Source: Datnioides undecimradiatus (taxonomy: Eukaryota; Chordata; Actinopteri; Lobotiformes; Datnioididae). Taken from it: a DNA stretch of 64,000 nt. Where the stretch lies: the NCBI GenBank assembly GCA_008933995.1, contig WARS01000013.1, forward strand, positions 8,948,023 through 9,012,022, written 5' to 3'. A model generated the notes under the pieces. The model saw only the letters and a program-made list of their open reading frames with translations. It searched no databases and was not told where the DNA came from. Positions within the stretch are counted from its first letter, which is position 1, and the number at the start of each line of letters is the position of its first letter. Made by a program: the position numbers and the translations under genes. This document shows positions 1-13,100 of this stretch, piece after piece.

Positions 1-1154
1 AACTCCAAATTAGAGCCAGAGAGGCGGTCCTTTTATATTGCTAGTAGATGCTTTTGCCTTTTTGTGTTTTGTCTGGTGTCCCTGACATCATGATTGATGT
101 CACAAACATACCAGAAAAAGGGGTTACAGAGGAAAGCAATATGGAGGTATGTAGTGTAGCGTCTTGTAGGATAAAAAGTACAAAAGTCACACTTAGTTCC
201 CAGAGACTGAAAACAGAAGTAATGGTTCTAGCTGTTTAGCTGTCTCCATGCCAACATCCATGCACATCATTGCATCACACCAGCAAATGGTCAAAAATTT
301 GCATTACAGCCTGGGTGCTGTGTTTTTGTCATTGCTGTTCATAGATGGAGCCAATAAATACCCTTGTGTCACAGAGTCCTTTGAAACAGGATTGAATGCT
401 TTCTCATTGAGGACTACAGCCAGATGTTAGCAGGTGTTAGTGGGGTTTTTTGTGCAGTGTGAAAGCAGCTTGTTGGCTTATCACTTGGAGTAACTCCTTT
501 CATAATATTATTATAAAATTATTATTAACAGCCATGTTAATTTAATCTAAACTAAATTGTGGAGCCTGTGAGGCCTGGGGGCAGGTCAGCATGTTGATCC
601 AGCCCAGCAGATAAACCTGCATTGAGACTGGCAGAACTAGAAATCCAACGTGCATACAACAAAAATATGATCTTTGTCCTGGAAATTCTCCATAAAAAAA
701 TCAAACGACACCTTCCCAACTCTAAATCTAATTCTCAAAGTCGAGTAAATAAATTCTACTAAAACAACTTCAGTCCTTGCAGGACGGCTAAAGTTTTATC
801 TCGGCTTGTGTTTGTTGGCTCTTTGTTGTGGTCTGAAGGGTTTTGAATGAGAGCAGTGAGAGTGGAGTAGTGGAGGTGGAGGCTGTGCATCTTTAAACCC
901 CACTAATCCTGCTGTCCTCAATCTCCGCCTGCCTGCACCGGAGGAGGCAACAGGACGGACGCACTCTGCTCCTCTGCGACCAAAGTTTGTCGGCTCACGC
1001 AGCAGCTCGTACTCAGCTCCAGGTTGCCAACTTTTATCCCTTTTTACCTTTGGATGGGAAAACAAAAGACGATCAGTTCATATCGTGAAGGCGCTGTCTT
1101 TTCCTGGAGTTAATCCTACTCACCGGAGGGTTTTAAATAAAAGCTGGCGCCGCG
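1..1154. other. 5' flank of crocc
   Basis: I see no exon that I can support here. The last 350 bases are richer in GC and CpG than the sequence before them and probably hold the crocc promoter and 5' untranslated region. An AT-rich AATAAAA stretch lies just before the start codon, but I see no convincing TATA box at a sensible distance. The short open frames in this stretch have no recognisable protein similarity. Confidence 0.5.
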
Positions 1155-4100
1155 ATGAGCGCTGCGGAAAACTCAGACTCAGACTCCAACAAACTGGAGT
1201 CTGTGATACAGGTGAGCCGCACCGGGCCATGTCCATTTACTGCGCTGGTGTGTAATGTGCCAAATAAAGCTGCTGTCTTATGTAAGCGCTTGATTGTGTT
1301 GGAGAAGAATATTATTGTTTTTATTCACTTGGACTGATGTAACTGTTGTGGCACCTGGTCCTAAATCATGTCATCATCATCATCCTTGTGCATTGTTGTC
1401 ATTGCCTGTATATCTTTTTATATATGTGTATTGCTTTATGTATATGCCTGTATAGCTTTACATGTGCCTGTTCTTCTTTATATATACCTGAGCTTTTTTC
1501 TGTTGGCATTTTTATTGTTGTCATTTTCTCTATAAGCACCTAATGTCTGTGTTTTGTACATCAGAGGCTGGAGGAGAGTGTTTTGTCTGAGGAGAAGAGG
1601 CTGACTGTCCGGGGCCCTTCACCAGATGCCCCCCCTACATGTCTGCCAGCACGAGTACGAGAGATTGTCACAAAGAACCTCAGTGAAAACTGTGAGTTGC
1701 CACGATATTCTCTCCTGTCATGTCAAATGTGTGCTTCAAGTATTTTCTTTGCCTAATCTTGTCTGTTGACTCTCAGCAGCCGGAGCCATGTCCTCAGTCA
1801 TGTCCCTCCAGGAGGAGAACCGAGTGCTACAGGGAGAGCTGGCAAGGCTGGAGGACCTGCTGGCGCACAGCCGAGCGGACCGCGATGAGCTCGCCATCAA
1901 ATACGGTGCAATCAGTGAGAGGGTAAGACGAAACAACAACAGAGCAACAGCTGGTAACAAGGTTGAATAGACAGAGTAGACTAAGTGAGTTGGGAAACAG
2001 ATAAAGGTAAAACAGAGACATGTACTCGATATGACTGTGAAGACCATCCCCATAAAGTATTATGGTTTTTTGACATGACTGACCAGTGCCTATAATCTGC
2101 ACTCTTTGTATAAAAAGTAGGAGAGACTTCCTCAGGGTTATATTCGCCTAAAGGCAATGCTGCGGTACTTTCCCCTTGTCCCATTTCAGTATTTTCTTGG
2201 TCTGTCTTTGTCTGAGATTTGCTGGTCTCCCAGGTGATGGGGGCTGGAATGAACTGAAGTGGAATGTTGCCATGGCGTCTGTCACCCTGGGCGACTGTAA
2301 ACAGGGGCTTCAGTGGAGATGAGAGGAGGTGCAGTGGTGGGTGGGCATCGCACCTCGTTTTGGGTTGAACATTACTGAAGGAAACATGCAGCTCTGCATT
2401 CAGCAACAAGAGAAAACTCAGATGATGTTCTGTTTTGATTTAAAGACACGAGGTCTGTTAATAAAAATCTATTATTTCCTAAAAACTAATATTAAACAAT
2501 TAGGCTGTTGAGATGACTGGTCTTTGTCCCTGAAATGCTCAAACAGAGCAGTGTTTGTTTTAATCACCTGTGGAAAGTTCTCAGTAACAGGTGTTGGACT
2601 TACAAGACATGGACTTAAATCTGTAATCAAGTAATTTAATGTCATGTACACAAAGTTACTGAGACGCTGTAACTGCCGTAGTGGAACAACTACAGTAATG
2701 CGAGTAGAAATACTTGTTTGTTTAGATGCTGGTCACATACCTGGAGTAAGTGGTTCAATTTGCATAAAAACACAGAAAAATGTTGTCTACTGTTGTGTGA
2801 AGTGTGAGATCTCGTCATCTGCCAGTCTCATAGATATCAATACACATTCTTCACTCAACAACAAGTTCCTGCATGAATAACCTTGCATTACCTGCAGGGT
2901 CTACACAACTAAGTTTGATTCTTAGGCTCCAGAACATCTACTAAATGGACCTTGTAGTGAGATTGTTTTGCTCTTTTGGAGGTTATAAACTTTCAGTCTC
3001 ACATGTGAGGCCTTAATGGCTGAGAAGTCCTTAAAGTATTTAAGTCAATGACAACTTGGCAAAATCCATGTGAGGAGGAAGTCTGTGTGATATCATGGAA
3101 AGCTCCAGAACAGCTAATCACTCAATTGCCAAGTGTGTTTGGATTAACAGTTGCGTAGGTAGGTATTTGGCTAAATTCACAGCATGGCAGCACTGAGTAG
3201 ATCCATGACCATCTGTGAAATATGTTGCTGTAAAATTAAACATCAACCCCCCCCACCTCTTACTTTTAATTACACCCACAGCTGGAGCAGGCACTACGCT
3301 TTGAGACAGGAGAGGGGGACCATGACTCACCAGAGTCACGCAGCCTGGCGCAGCAGAACGTGGACTTGCGCCGGCGTCTGGATGAGGAGCAGGCGGCTTA
3401 CAAGCGTAAACTGACTGCCTACCAGGAGGGTCAGCAGCGGCAGGCGCAGCTCGTGCAGAAGTTACAGGCTAAGGTATGTTTGTTTTATTCTAATCTTTAG
3501 CTCAGATGCTGTCAAGTGGGTGTTTCAAGTCTTTAGTGATAGTTTCTCCTGCTCCTTCAGGTACTTCAGTACAAAAAGAGGTGTGGTGATCTTGAGCAGA
3601 TGGTGCAGGAGAAGTCCTCAGAGGTGGAGAAACACCGGCTGAGTGTGAGTAAAGTTTAGGGACTAAGTTATCACAGCAACATTGACTTTTTGCAACTTTA
3701 ACTATGAAATCTTCTCATGCAGGATCACAGTGAAACATCCAATGGCCGCCATCAAGATGAATGCAGCAGCAACCTGGAGGATGCTTTAATCCGCCTGGAG
3801 GAAGAGCAGCAGAGGTGATCACATGAGAGACGATGCAGACAATGCAGTTTTTTGACCTGACTAGCACTGTCAGCACCGTTTATTTTGTTTTCTTGTTGTG
3901 TTTTCAGGAGCAGCAGTTTGTCTGCGGTGAATGCCATGCTGAGGGAGCAGCTCGAGCAGGCTGGTTTGGCCAATGAGGCGCTCAGCCAGGACATCCGCAG
4001 GCTCACTGCTGATTGGACAAAGGCCAGGGAGGAGCTGGAGCAAAAGGAGTCTGACTGGAGGAGAGAAGAAGAGGTGGGAGAGAGGGATGCTTACAAAGCA

Positions 4101-7100
4101 GTAAAGCATTTGAAATGAGGAAAAGATGATTTACTTGTTATTTCTGTGTCTCTGGCCTCTCTCAGTCTTTCCACAGTTACTTTAGCAGTGAGCATGGTCG
4201 GCTGCTGATGCTTTGGCGCCAAGTGGTCGGGTTTAGGAGACACGTGTGTGAAATGAAGAGTGCCACTGAAAGGTTAAAATTAATATTAACTGTTTGTCAC
4301 ATGATGTTATTTCCTGGTGATCCGATTTGCTCTGACTGTACTAACATTTTGTCCTATCGACTTCCCTCCAATCTCAGGGACTTGTCAGATATGCGCAATG
4401 AGCTGGCTCGGGTGTCCCACTCTGCTCAGGTGTCCTGTTCAGGTCTCTCAGCCACGCTGCACAGCCGGGAGGGCGGAGCAGCTATGGCCCTGGAGCGGGA
4501 GAAGGTCCTGCGGGTGCAGCTGGAGCAACAGCTGAGAGAGCGAGTGTCAGAGATGATGAATCTTCAAACCAGAACAGAAGCAGAGAGAAGTGAGCTCAAC
4601 GTCAGGTCAGTCACTCTGTCAGCTCTCTGATTGGATAAGCTGTTATTGATTAAACATTTTTCCTGTTAATGGTTCTTATTGTGTCGACCTTCAGGTTGTC
4701 AGACTCAGTGCGAGACGGTGAGAGACTAAAGGGGCAGATTGAAGAGAAGCACAGAGAGATTGTCGTACTGACGAGGAGGCTCGAGGTAACATGTTATTTC
4801 ACATGAGCCACTGTTTTGAACGGTGTCTGTGTTCCTACATTTCTTTTAACACACACAGGCACTAGATCATTTTGAGTTCATGCACACCCTCACTATACCT
4901 TGAAACATGTATCAATCCACAGCAAAATACACCTTTGTTTGAGTATCATATGACAAAATAAACTGCAGTGCAGTTGTTTGAAGAGAAGAGTTTGTTAGCA
5001 GTCGTTAGTCCTTCTCCTCAGGGCTGCATTTTGCTCATTTTCCTTCAGGAGCAGAGTGGCAATGACGAGACCGACATGCAGGTGATGAGAACTCACACAG
5101 AGACCCTGCTGGAGACCCTGCGGGACATCGCTCAGGTAAAAAAAACACTCATGTGTGCCCAATTTGTTGTCTTGAATGAGGGAGTGCTTTATTTTTATTT
5201 TCTTTTATCAGACGGTTTTGTCAGACGGAGAGTCGTCATCGGAGGCAGACCAGGACAACTCTGGGGCTCCGCTGCTGGTCTTGATCCGTGACTCCTCCCC
5301 TCGCCACTGCTCTTCTCCTCGCAGGTCGACCTCCCCCTCACGGCCCTCCTCACTGGCTCCTCTTCCTGACTCAGCATTGTCTGCTCTGCGCTCTGCAGTT
5401 ACAAACAAAACACTCCAGCTGCAGGTGACATGTCAATCTTTACACCCTCTATGTGAACACACACACACACAAACACGCTGCTCATGTTGCACACTGTTTT
5501 CATTAAATTCTAGTAAATGTTTCAGGAGCACAGCACAATGGTGATGTTGTGCAAAACACAGGGGCCACTGAAAATAAAACTAGTAGTTTTGAGATCTATG
5601 TGTGTTCATGCACATACTATCACAGTTTATAATCACGCACATGTACGTGGGAAGATCTGGTTTTAAATATTCACATATTTTAGGCAGTAACAACAGAGAG
5701 AGATGGGACTCTCTTTGATTTCCAGTCACAATTTAAACTGGGAGCATTTCTTTCACCTTTAAGTTTCCACAGTCACAGTGAGATCAGCTGTTACTTAACC
5801 AACAAACCAGAAACACATTATCTCACTTACAGTGTTATCATGCTTATATGCTAATAGTTGGGGTTTTGTTCGTCCAGAGAGGTAAAATTGAAAAGTTTGT
5901 CCCTGACTTTTCACTGGATCTATTAGTTGTCTGTGTCAGGGTGGGGGGAGAAACCTCAGAGATTTAATTTTTTAAAATCTGGCCAAATGAAACTCACACT
6001 ATCAGCATGGAAGTGGTTCAAGCAGAGGTAAGTGACTCCCTTTGTGTTTGCAGGATGTCCGAGGACGTCTGCTCTCTGCCCAGTCCTCGTTACAACAGCT
6101 GAGGAAGCAGCTTTCAGAGACTGATTTGGCTAAAAGAGATGCAGAACAGCGAAACCAAGCTCTGCAGAGAGAGAGGGATGCCGCTCAGAGAGAGAGGGAG
6201 ACCACGCAGAAAGAAAAGGACCGGCTGAAGCAGGAGAGAGACACGCTGGCCAGGTAGACATGCAGTTACATCACCTTTTACAATCTGCTTCTAATCCTTG
6301 AATCCTGTAAGTGAATGTAACCGTAACTCCACTAATTAACTGTTTCACCTTATCATGAATTTTGCAGTGAGAAGGCGAACTTGGAGAAGTCAGTGCAGGC
6401 AGCACAGAGCACCAACCAGATCCTGCAGATGGACTGCGAGAAGCTTCAGCTGACTGTGACATCCATGCAGCGAGAGCGAGATCACGAGCGGGACGAGAAG
6501 GAGGCCACCATTCAGGAGAGAGACCGGGCGAGGGCTGAGACTCAGAGGATGTAAGTAGGCTAATTGATAGTGATTAAGTGAATGCGATGTGGATGGTAAT
6601 CCACTCTGTGAAAATGCTTACAGGAAGCCATTCAGAAGATCTGTATTAACTTCAAACACACACTCAGTCTGCCTCCTTCTACCACTGCAGCTCTCTGACC
6701 TCCTCAACAATACAACCCAAAACATAGATGAACAGATCTGATGTAAAATCTTTAACCAAAGCAGCATCACTCTGCTGCTCTGTCACCTTTACACCATTAT
6801 ATTTGTTTTCCACATATCAGACAAACCACTCTGTGTCTTTGTCAGATCACTGACATTGGCATTACTTTGTGGACTTTTTGGCCACCTGGCAAAATGTAAA
6901 TGTGAATACAGTTTTTTACATTTAAAAATTTTAAATGTAGCAGTTGAGAAATCATTGAGCTACAGTATTTCTGTACATGTATGTGTATATTGCCAACAGT
7001 TTTAGCGGCTCTCTGATGCCATTGCAATGTCTGATCTTCAAGCAGAAATTAACTCTCACCTGTAGGAAACAGTGTCTACCATAATCTGCATATGACAATA

Positions 7101-10100
7101 AGGCTAATAAGCCTGACTCTGTCTTTAGTAGCCTTAATATTTATTGTACTACATCACATTGTTTTGCTACAGACAAAAGCAGTGGGATCAGAGTGAGAGT
7201 CGAGCCTCTGCTCAGCGTGAAGAGCTGTCTGCAGTGAGGGAGACTCACCAGCAGGGGGAGGTTGAGAGGCATCTGCTAGAGGGAGAGAGAGCCCAACTCT
7301 CTGAGGCACTCGCTCGGGTAAGACTTAAACTCTTTCACTTTTAGTATCCTGTGCGGTCATGTTGTATCTGACTCTGTAATGCACATTGTCCATGCAGGCC
7401 GAGAGTCGTAATGCAGAGCTCTCTCTGCTGCTCAACAAGCTCCAGTCTGAGGATGCAGCTCTCAGGGACTCTCTGGCCAAGATGGGCAGTTTGAATGAGG
7501 GTCTGGTTCAGGACAAGGCTGACCTCAACACCTACATTCTCCAGGTATGGTCATTTCAGGAATGTGGTTGACTTCCTAATAGGTTCAGTATGCTTAAAAT
7601 GAATGAGTCCATATGAAGCATCTCTCTTCATCAATTTTTTTTGCCTGTCTCTGTGCAATAAACTGCACAAATGGAGTTGCGGTTTTGGTCAGACTATCAT
7701 CGATGGCATTCACGATGTTGCGAGAAGTTCGAGAAGTTCAAATTTAGAAAAATAATTAAAATTATTCCCTCCAGATCAGTGTTGAACAAGTGAATTCAGG
7801 GCCAGTATTATAGTTTTATTTTATTCAATACACATTTAAATTAAGAAATTATATAAACAAATATGTAGCCATTTAAAATTACAATAGAATTGGAGAAAAG
7901 GAATAAAATATCCTGCACACAGTTCTGCTCAGGTGTCCGCACAAAGCATCTCTGACCACGCTAATGTTACAGTTTGTCTGCACCTTTGTCAAGAGTGTTT
8001 TAAACAATTGTCACAACACCAGTCTAAAACAGATAATGTTCGACCTTTTTTGTGTGCACGGGTGTGTTATGAATACCCTGTAGTAATATAATGTGACACA
8101 TCCACACCTGTGCACACAAAAGGAAATATGATTATGAAGATCAGTGTTGTAAGGATGTTTCAAACACTCACAACAGAAGTAACACACACCATCTGAGTTA
8201 GTTAGATGGGTGGATACCTCACTTGAAAATTGAATAATAAAACGTAAAAAAAAAAAGAACAAAGTTTATAACTAGCACTAAAGGAAATAAAAATTAAAAA
8301 GGAAAATTAATTATATAGATTTATAGTTACGCATTTATTCTGATTGATTGAGTTGTGTATGTGCATATACATATGTACAGTGTATATTATATATGTATAT
8401 GTACTCTCTAAGCTAGAGGAAGAGAGGGCCATCCTGCAGGCTCAGAAACGGGAGGCAGAGCAGGAGAAGCTGACCATCAGAGATGAGCTGGTCCGGCTGG
8501 AACAGGACCGGTTGGAGCTGGACTCCGCCCGCCTCACACTGCACCATTCACTGCAGGACGTTGAGCTAAGCCGGGTGGGGATGGAGGCAGAGCTCCAGAG
8601 TCTCAGGGCTGAGAGACTTAAGCTGCAGGAGAGAGTCACCCAGGTATATCGCAGATTATATTACATCATCGTTTAAAGGTTTAGGGGTGTTAAAGGAATG
8701 TTTAGAGATACTCAGCTAAAACAGGAACTGTCAGTAACATATGCAGTCATACTAATTTCATAATGAAACATAATGAAATGATAAAGAGTCATTTATGGAA
8801 AGTTATTTCCAGGAAAACATCACATGAAGTGAAGTTTTCTAGTTAATGTGTGGTTTCTTACTTTTCTTTCAACTTTGTTTTCACTCATGTTGTCTGTTTT
8901 GGCTTTTGTTGACAGCTTTGTGGTGAGGTGACCTCTCTTGGATCAGAGCTGAGTCTTGCCAGAGGAGAGGGCCAGAGGAACGAGGTGGCCTTGGAGGAAG
9001 CCGGTCGCAGTCGGGCAGAGCTGGTGCGAGACAAAGCAGCGCTTGTGGTCCAGCTGACGGCGTCTGAGAGAGAAAACACGGTGCTGTCCGAGGAACTGGC
9101 TGCTTCCAGGTGCGTGCCATTATAGTTTGTCAGTGACAGGCGTTTGTAAGCCTGCGAGTGTGTGTGAAATCTGTTTTTGACCCCACAGGTCGGAGAGGGA
9201 GTCTCTGGAAACCAGTTTGTTTGAGGTGCAGCAGCAGCTTGTTCAGGTGGAGTCTCGTAGAGAACAGCTGGAGACTGAGAACCAAAACCTACGAGTGCGC
9301 TGTGAGACGGCAGCAGGTGAGTGACATGGACAAGTAGACGAAAACATAGAAAAACAAAGAGAGAGAAGAAAAAGATTTAGATGAGCAAAGCCAAAGATAA
9401 AAGCCTCCCACAAATGTGCCCCATTAAGAGCTGAACTTAAGATGTTTGCTATCAAGGGAAAGACAGAATAAGAACACAACAGTTGAGTCCTGTGTTTCCC
9501 TCTCCTTGATGTTTTCCTGGATGGGATTTCCAGCTGAACTGAGGCGTCTACGCTCAGATGGGGAGAATGTGTTGGCCCAGGCTGAGAGGGAGAAACAGGC
9601 TCTGACTCAGACTCTAAATGCTGCACAGCTGGAGGCCCAGCAGGCTTTACGCAAGACCATCTCCGAACATCAGGAGGAGGTGGAGAGACTGGTCTCAGAA
9701 AAGGTCAGAAGGTTCAGCGTTGCATTAAAACACTGCCCCACTTTTACTTTTTGGACAAGGTGCCGATGACTGTTTTGATCCACATTTGTGCTTTTGGCTG
9801 CTTCATCTCACAGGAAGTCTTGCGGCACAGCCTGCTGATGGAGCATGAGGGCACTGTGAGGAAGCTCAGGCAGGAGGCAGAGGATCAGCTCCAGAGAGCA
9901 GAGAGGGAAAGAGAAGAGCTTCAAGAGGAGCTGAGGAGTCTGCAGCATGACAGAGATCAGCGTCTTCTGCAGGCTGAGACTGAGAAACAACAGGTGAGAT
10001 CTGATTTTGAATAATTGAACATAATATTGCAGACCCGGATTTATCACACCCTTAAAAACATTGTTGTAATAGTAACAATGATGGGTTTCAGCCATCAGTT

Positions 10101-13100
10101 CAGTATAGAGACAGTGTGGCTTGTCTCTGGTTCTACTCTTTGTTAATCAGACCTTTTGTCTTTTCCCAGGCCCTTTCTCTGAAGGAGGCAGAGAAAACAG
10201 TTTTGTCTGACAGGGTGTCCTCCCTGCAGGCTGAGCTGTCAGCTGCAGCCCTGGAGGCCGAGCGGATGTCGAGAGAAGCAGCCCATTACAAGGAGCAGGA
10301 GCAGGTGAGGTGACTTCCTGTCTGAGTCCATCTTCTGCTGCTGTTAAATTATCTTCTTGTCTTATTGAAAACAAACACTGAGGGAAAGTTTACTAAATTC
10401 ATTTTCTGCTTTGCTTTTGCACAGATCAGAGTTGGGGCTCTGACCAGCGAGCTGCTAGAGCTGCGCTCTCAGCTTGAGGATGCAGCTGCGGCTCATGAAA
10501 GGGAACTCACCAGTCTGCGAGAGACTTGTGCCGATCTTCAGTCACGTGCTGATATTGCTCTCAAAGAGGTAGATGACGCTGCACAAGTGAGAATATGATG
10601 CTGTACAAATCAGAGAGCACTGAGGCTGCACACTCCTCTTAATTTGACATTTAAATTACGGAAAACATATTTTTGTATGCGTTTATATACAGAACTACAA
10701 CAACATATTGATCCATTGATTATAAGTGTAGTTCATCTTGTCAAAACTAGAAAAGGTCAATGAAATGTGTTCGTACTGACTGCAAAAAAATTACAGTCCA
10801 AACATACAAAATAGTTCAATTAAAGAAACAGTTGAAGCACAAATACTGAAAGATGTTGAAATAGCTCTTCACCTGTAAACGTTATAAGCAGTTCAAAGGT
10901 TGAAAGGAGCTGACTTGTCAGTTGAAGTGGGAGCCTTGAATTGAGTTTTAACACAGATTTAGCAGACTGAAAACAGTCCTGCATGAAATATGATCCAAAA
11001 AGTAACGTAGTGCAGTATTATACTGTTATATAGTATCAATACGTTTAAAGACTTAACAGACATCAAAACCCTGCAGATCATGAGCTGCACACCAGAAATA
11101 TGGTGTTTACGTTACACAGTAATGTGTGTGGATTAAGATGCATGTATTAATAGATACATAGATGATCATAACATTATTAAAATGTTATTTTTTTAAGATT
11201 AGGATCATCCATATTGTCTCCACACAGACAACAAGTATTGAGATAATGAAATGCAGTTTCGTTTAAGCAGAAGGGCAAAAAGCAGCGAAGTACAGAGTAG
11301 TATACATGTATAGATGTAATGGTACTAACAGTAAGGTGTAGATACACTACAGTATATACAGTATATACAGTATGAATATGTGTAGCAGTAAAAAACATGT
11401 TCTGTCTTGCCTGCCTAAGAAAGTTTGGACAATAAACTTTCTGGATCTCGACCAAACTGTGGCCCATAGGCAACACGACCCAGCCTAACACATTTTAATT
11501 AAAAATGATGAGAGATGCTGTGGAGGAACAAATGGAGAACAGACCCTTCTGACTGATGTTATGAGATTATTCACCACATTTCGAATCTGTTCAGCTGGAC
11601 CAGTGCCGAGCTTCTCTCTCAGCGAACGAAGAGAGCCGAGACCAGATGAGACGGGACATATTGGACATTGAGCGACGTCACAACCAAACTCAGGAGATGG
11701 CGGAAAGCTACAGACGAGAGGTGACAGAGCTGCGACGCAGCCTCGGTGATGTCACCAAGGAGAGAGACACAATGAGCCAGTCCAACAGTCAGCTGAGAGA
11801 AACTCTGCGAAGTGCAGAAACTGAGAGAATCAGGTAAAGGTTTATTGACTGGGAGAGAATCTGGTGACAAGAAATGAGAGAATTGCAACATTCAGGACAC
11901 AAAGTTTTCATAGTCACTCTGTGTGTCTTTGTTCAGTGTGAAACGACAGTGTGAGGAAAAGGAGCAGAGGCTGGCCGTGCTGGAGGAGAACTTTGCATCC
12001 AACCAGAAGGAGGTGGCAGAGCTGCGGAGCTGCCTGAGAGAAGTTGAAAGGTCACGACTCGAAGCCCGACGAGAACTGCAGGAACTGCGCAGACAGGTCA
12101 GACACGCTGTCACTCCTCCTTCACACCCGGGTGACATTCAGAGACATATTGTTTCATTAGTCTAGACTGTGGTGTTTGTGCTTCTCCTGGCTCCAGCTGA
12201 AAGTTCTGGATGGAGAGAAGGAGCAGAAAGGAAGGGAGGTGGCAGAGCTACAGACTCGACTGGCTCTGGAGGAGCAAAGAGAGGAGGAGAAGGGGAAGGA
12301 GGTTTTCAGCCTCAAACAGAAGCTAACTGAAGCTGAAACAGCTCGAGACTCCCTCAAAAAAGAGGTGAGGGTGGATGGGAGTGGAAGAGACTGATTTTGC
12401 TGTCTCGTTTCCATCTTCACTGTGTCTCAACTTTTCATTCCAATATTTTTTACTGTAGCTCTTGATGACTCAGAAGCGCCTGGTGGAGTCAGAGTCGGGC
12501 TGGCGAGGTTGTGAGAGAGAACTCACGGCTCAGCTGCAGGAGGCCCGAGGCTGCGAGAAGAAGCTGCAGGATGAAGCGAAGAATCTGGCCCTGCGTGCTC
12601 AGGCAGCTCAGGACTCTGCTGCTCAGTCCAGCCTGCAGCTGAGCGAGGCCCAGGGACGCCTGGCCGCCACCGAAGCAGAGCTGACCCGGGCGGAGGCTGC
12701 GAGGAGAGACTTGGAGTTTCGTCTGAGCAGCGTTCAGTCGGCACTGACACGAACACTGGGCATTGGAGCAGGTGGTAGAGGAGGCCGTGGAAGGAGCCCA
12801 GGGGGCAGCTCCACATCACCAGGCACCACGTCACGCCACCACAGCGTCTCACCCCTGCGCTCGTCTCTGTCGCCTCCCAAAGGTAAGAACGAAACACATC
12901 GGTTTACCTCAGCAGCACAGGTTTGTTCACATCAATAGAGAACATTTATTCAGATAGGATCATTTATTAAAACTGAAACTCGGATCTTTTATAAGGCTTA
13001 TGTGCAGTGGGCCACAAAGAAAAATATACAACTGAGCAGTGGACAAGTATCAAAATAAAAGAGAGTTTACAAAATTAAATGAAATCAAAGAGGGAAAAAA

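Noticed and set aside
1736..2409. Long - strand frames opposite crocc exon 3
   Set aside because: They are antisense to a well-supported exon, and the composition is a mirror of coiled-coil codons.
12523..12897. A 124-codon - strand frame opposite crocc exon 27
   Set aside because: It is an antisense shadow of a GC-rich coding exon.
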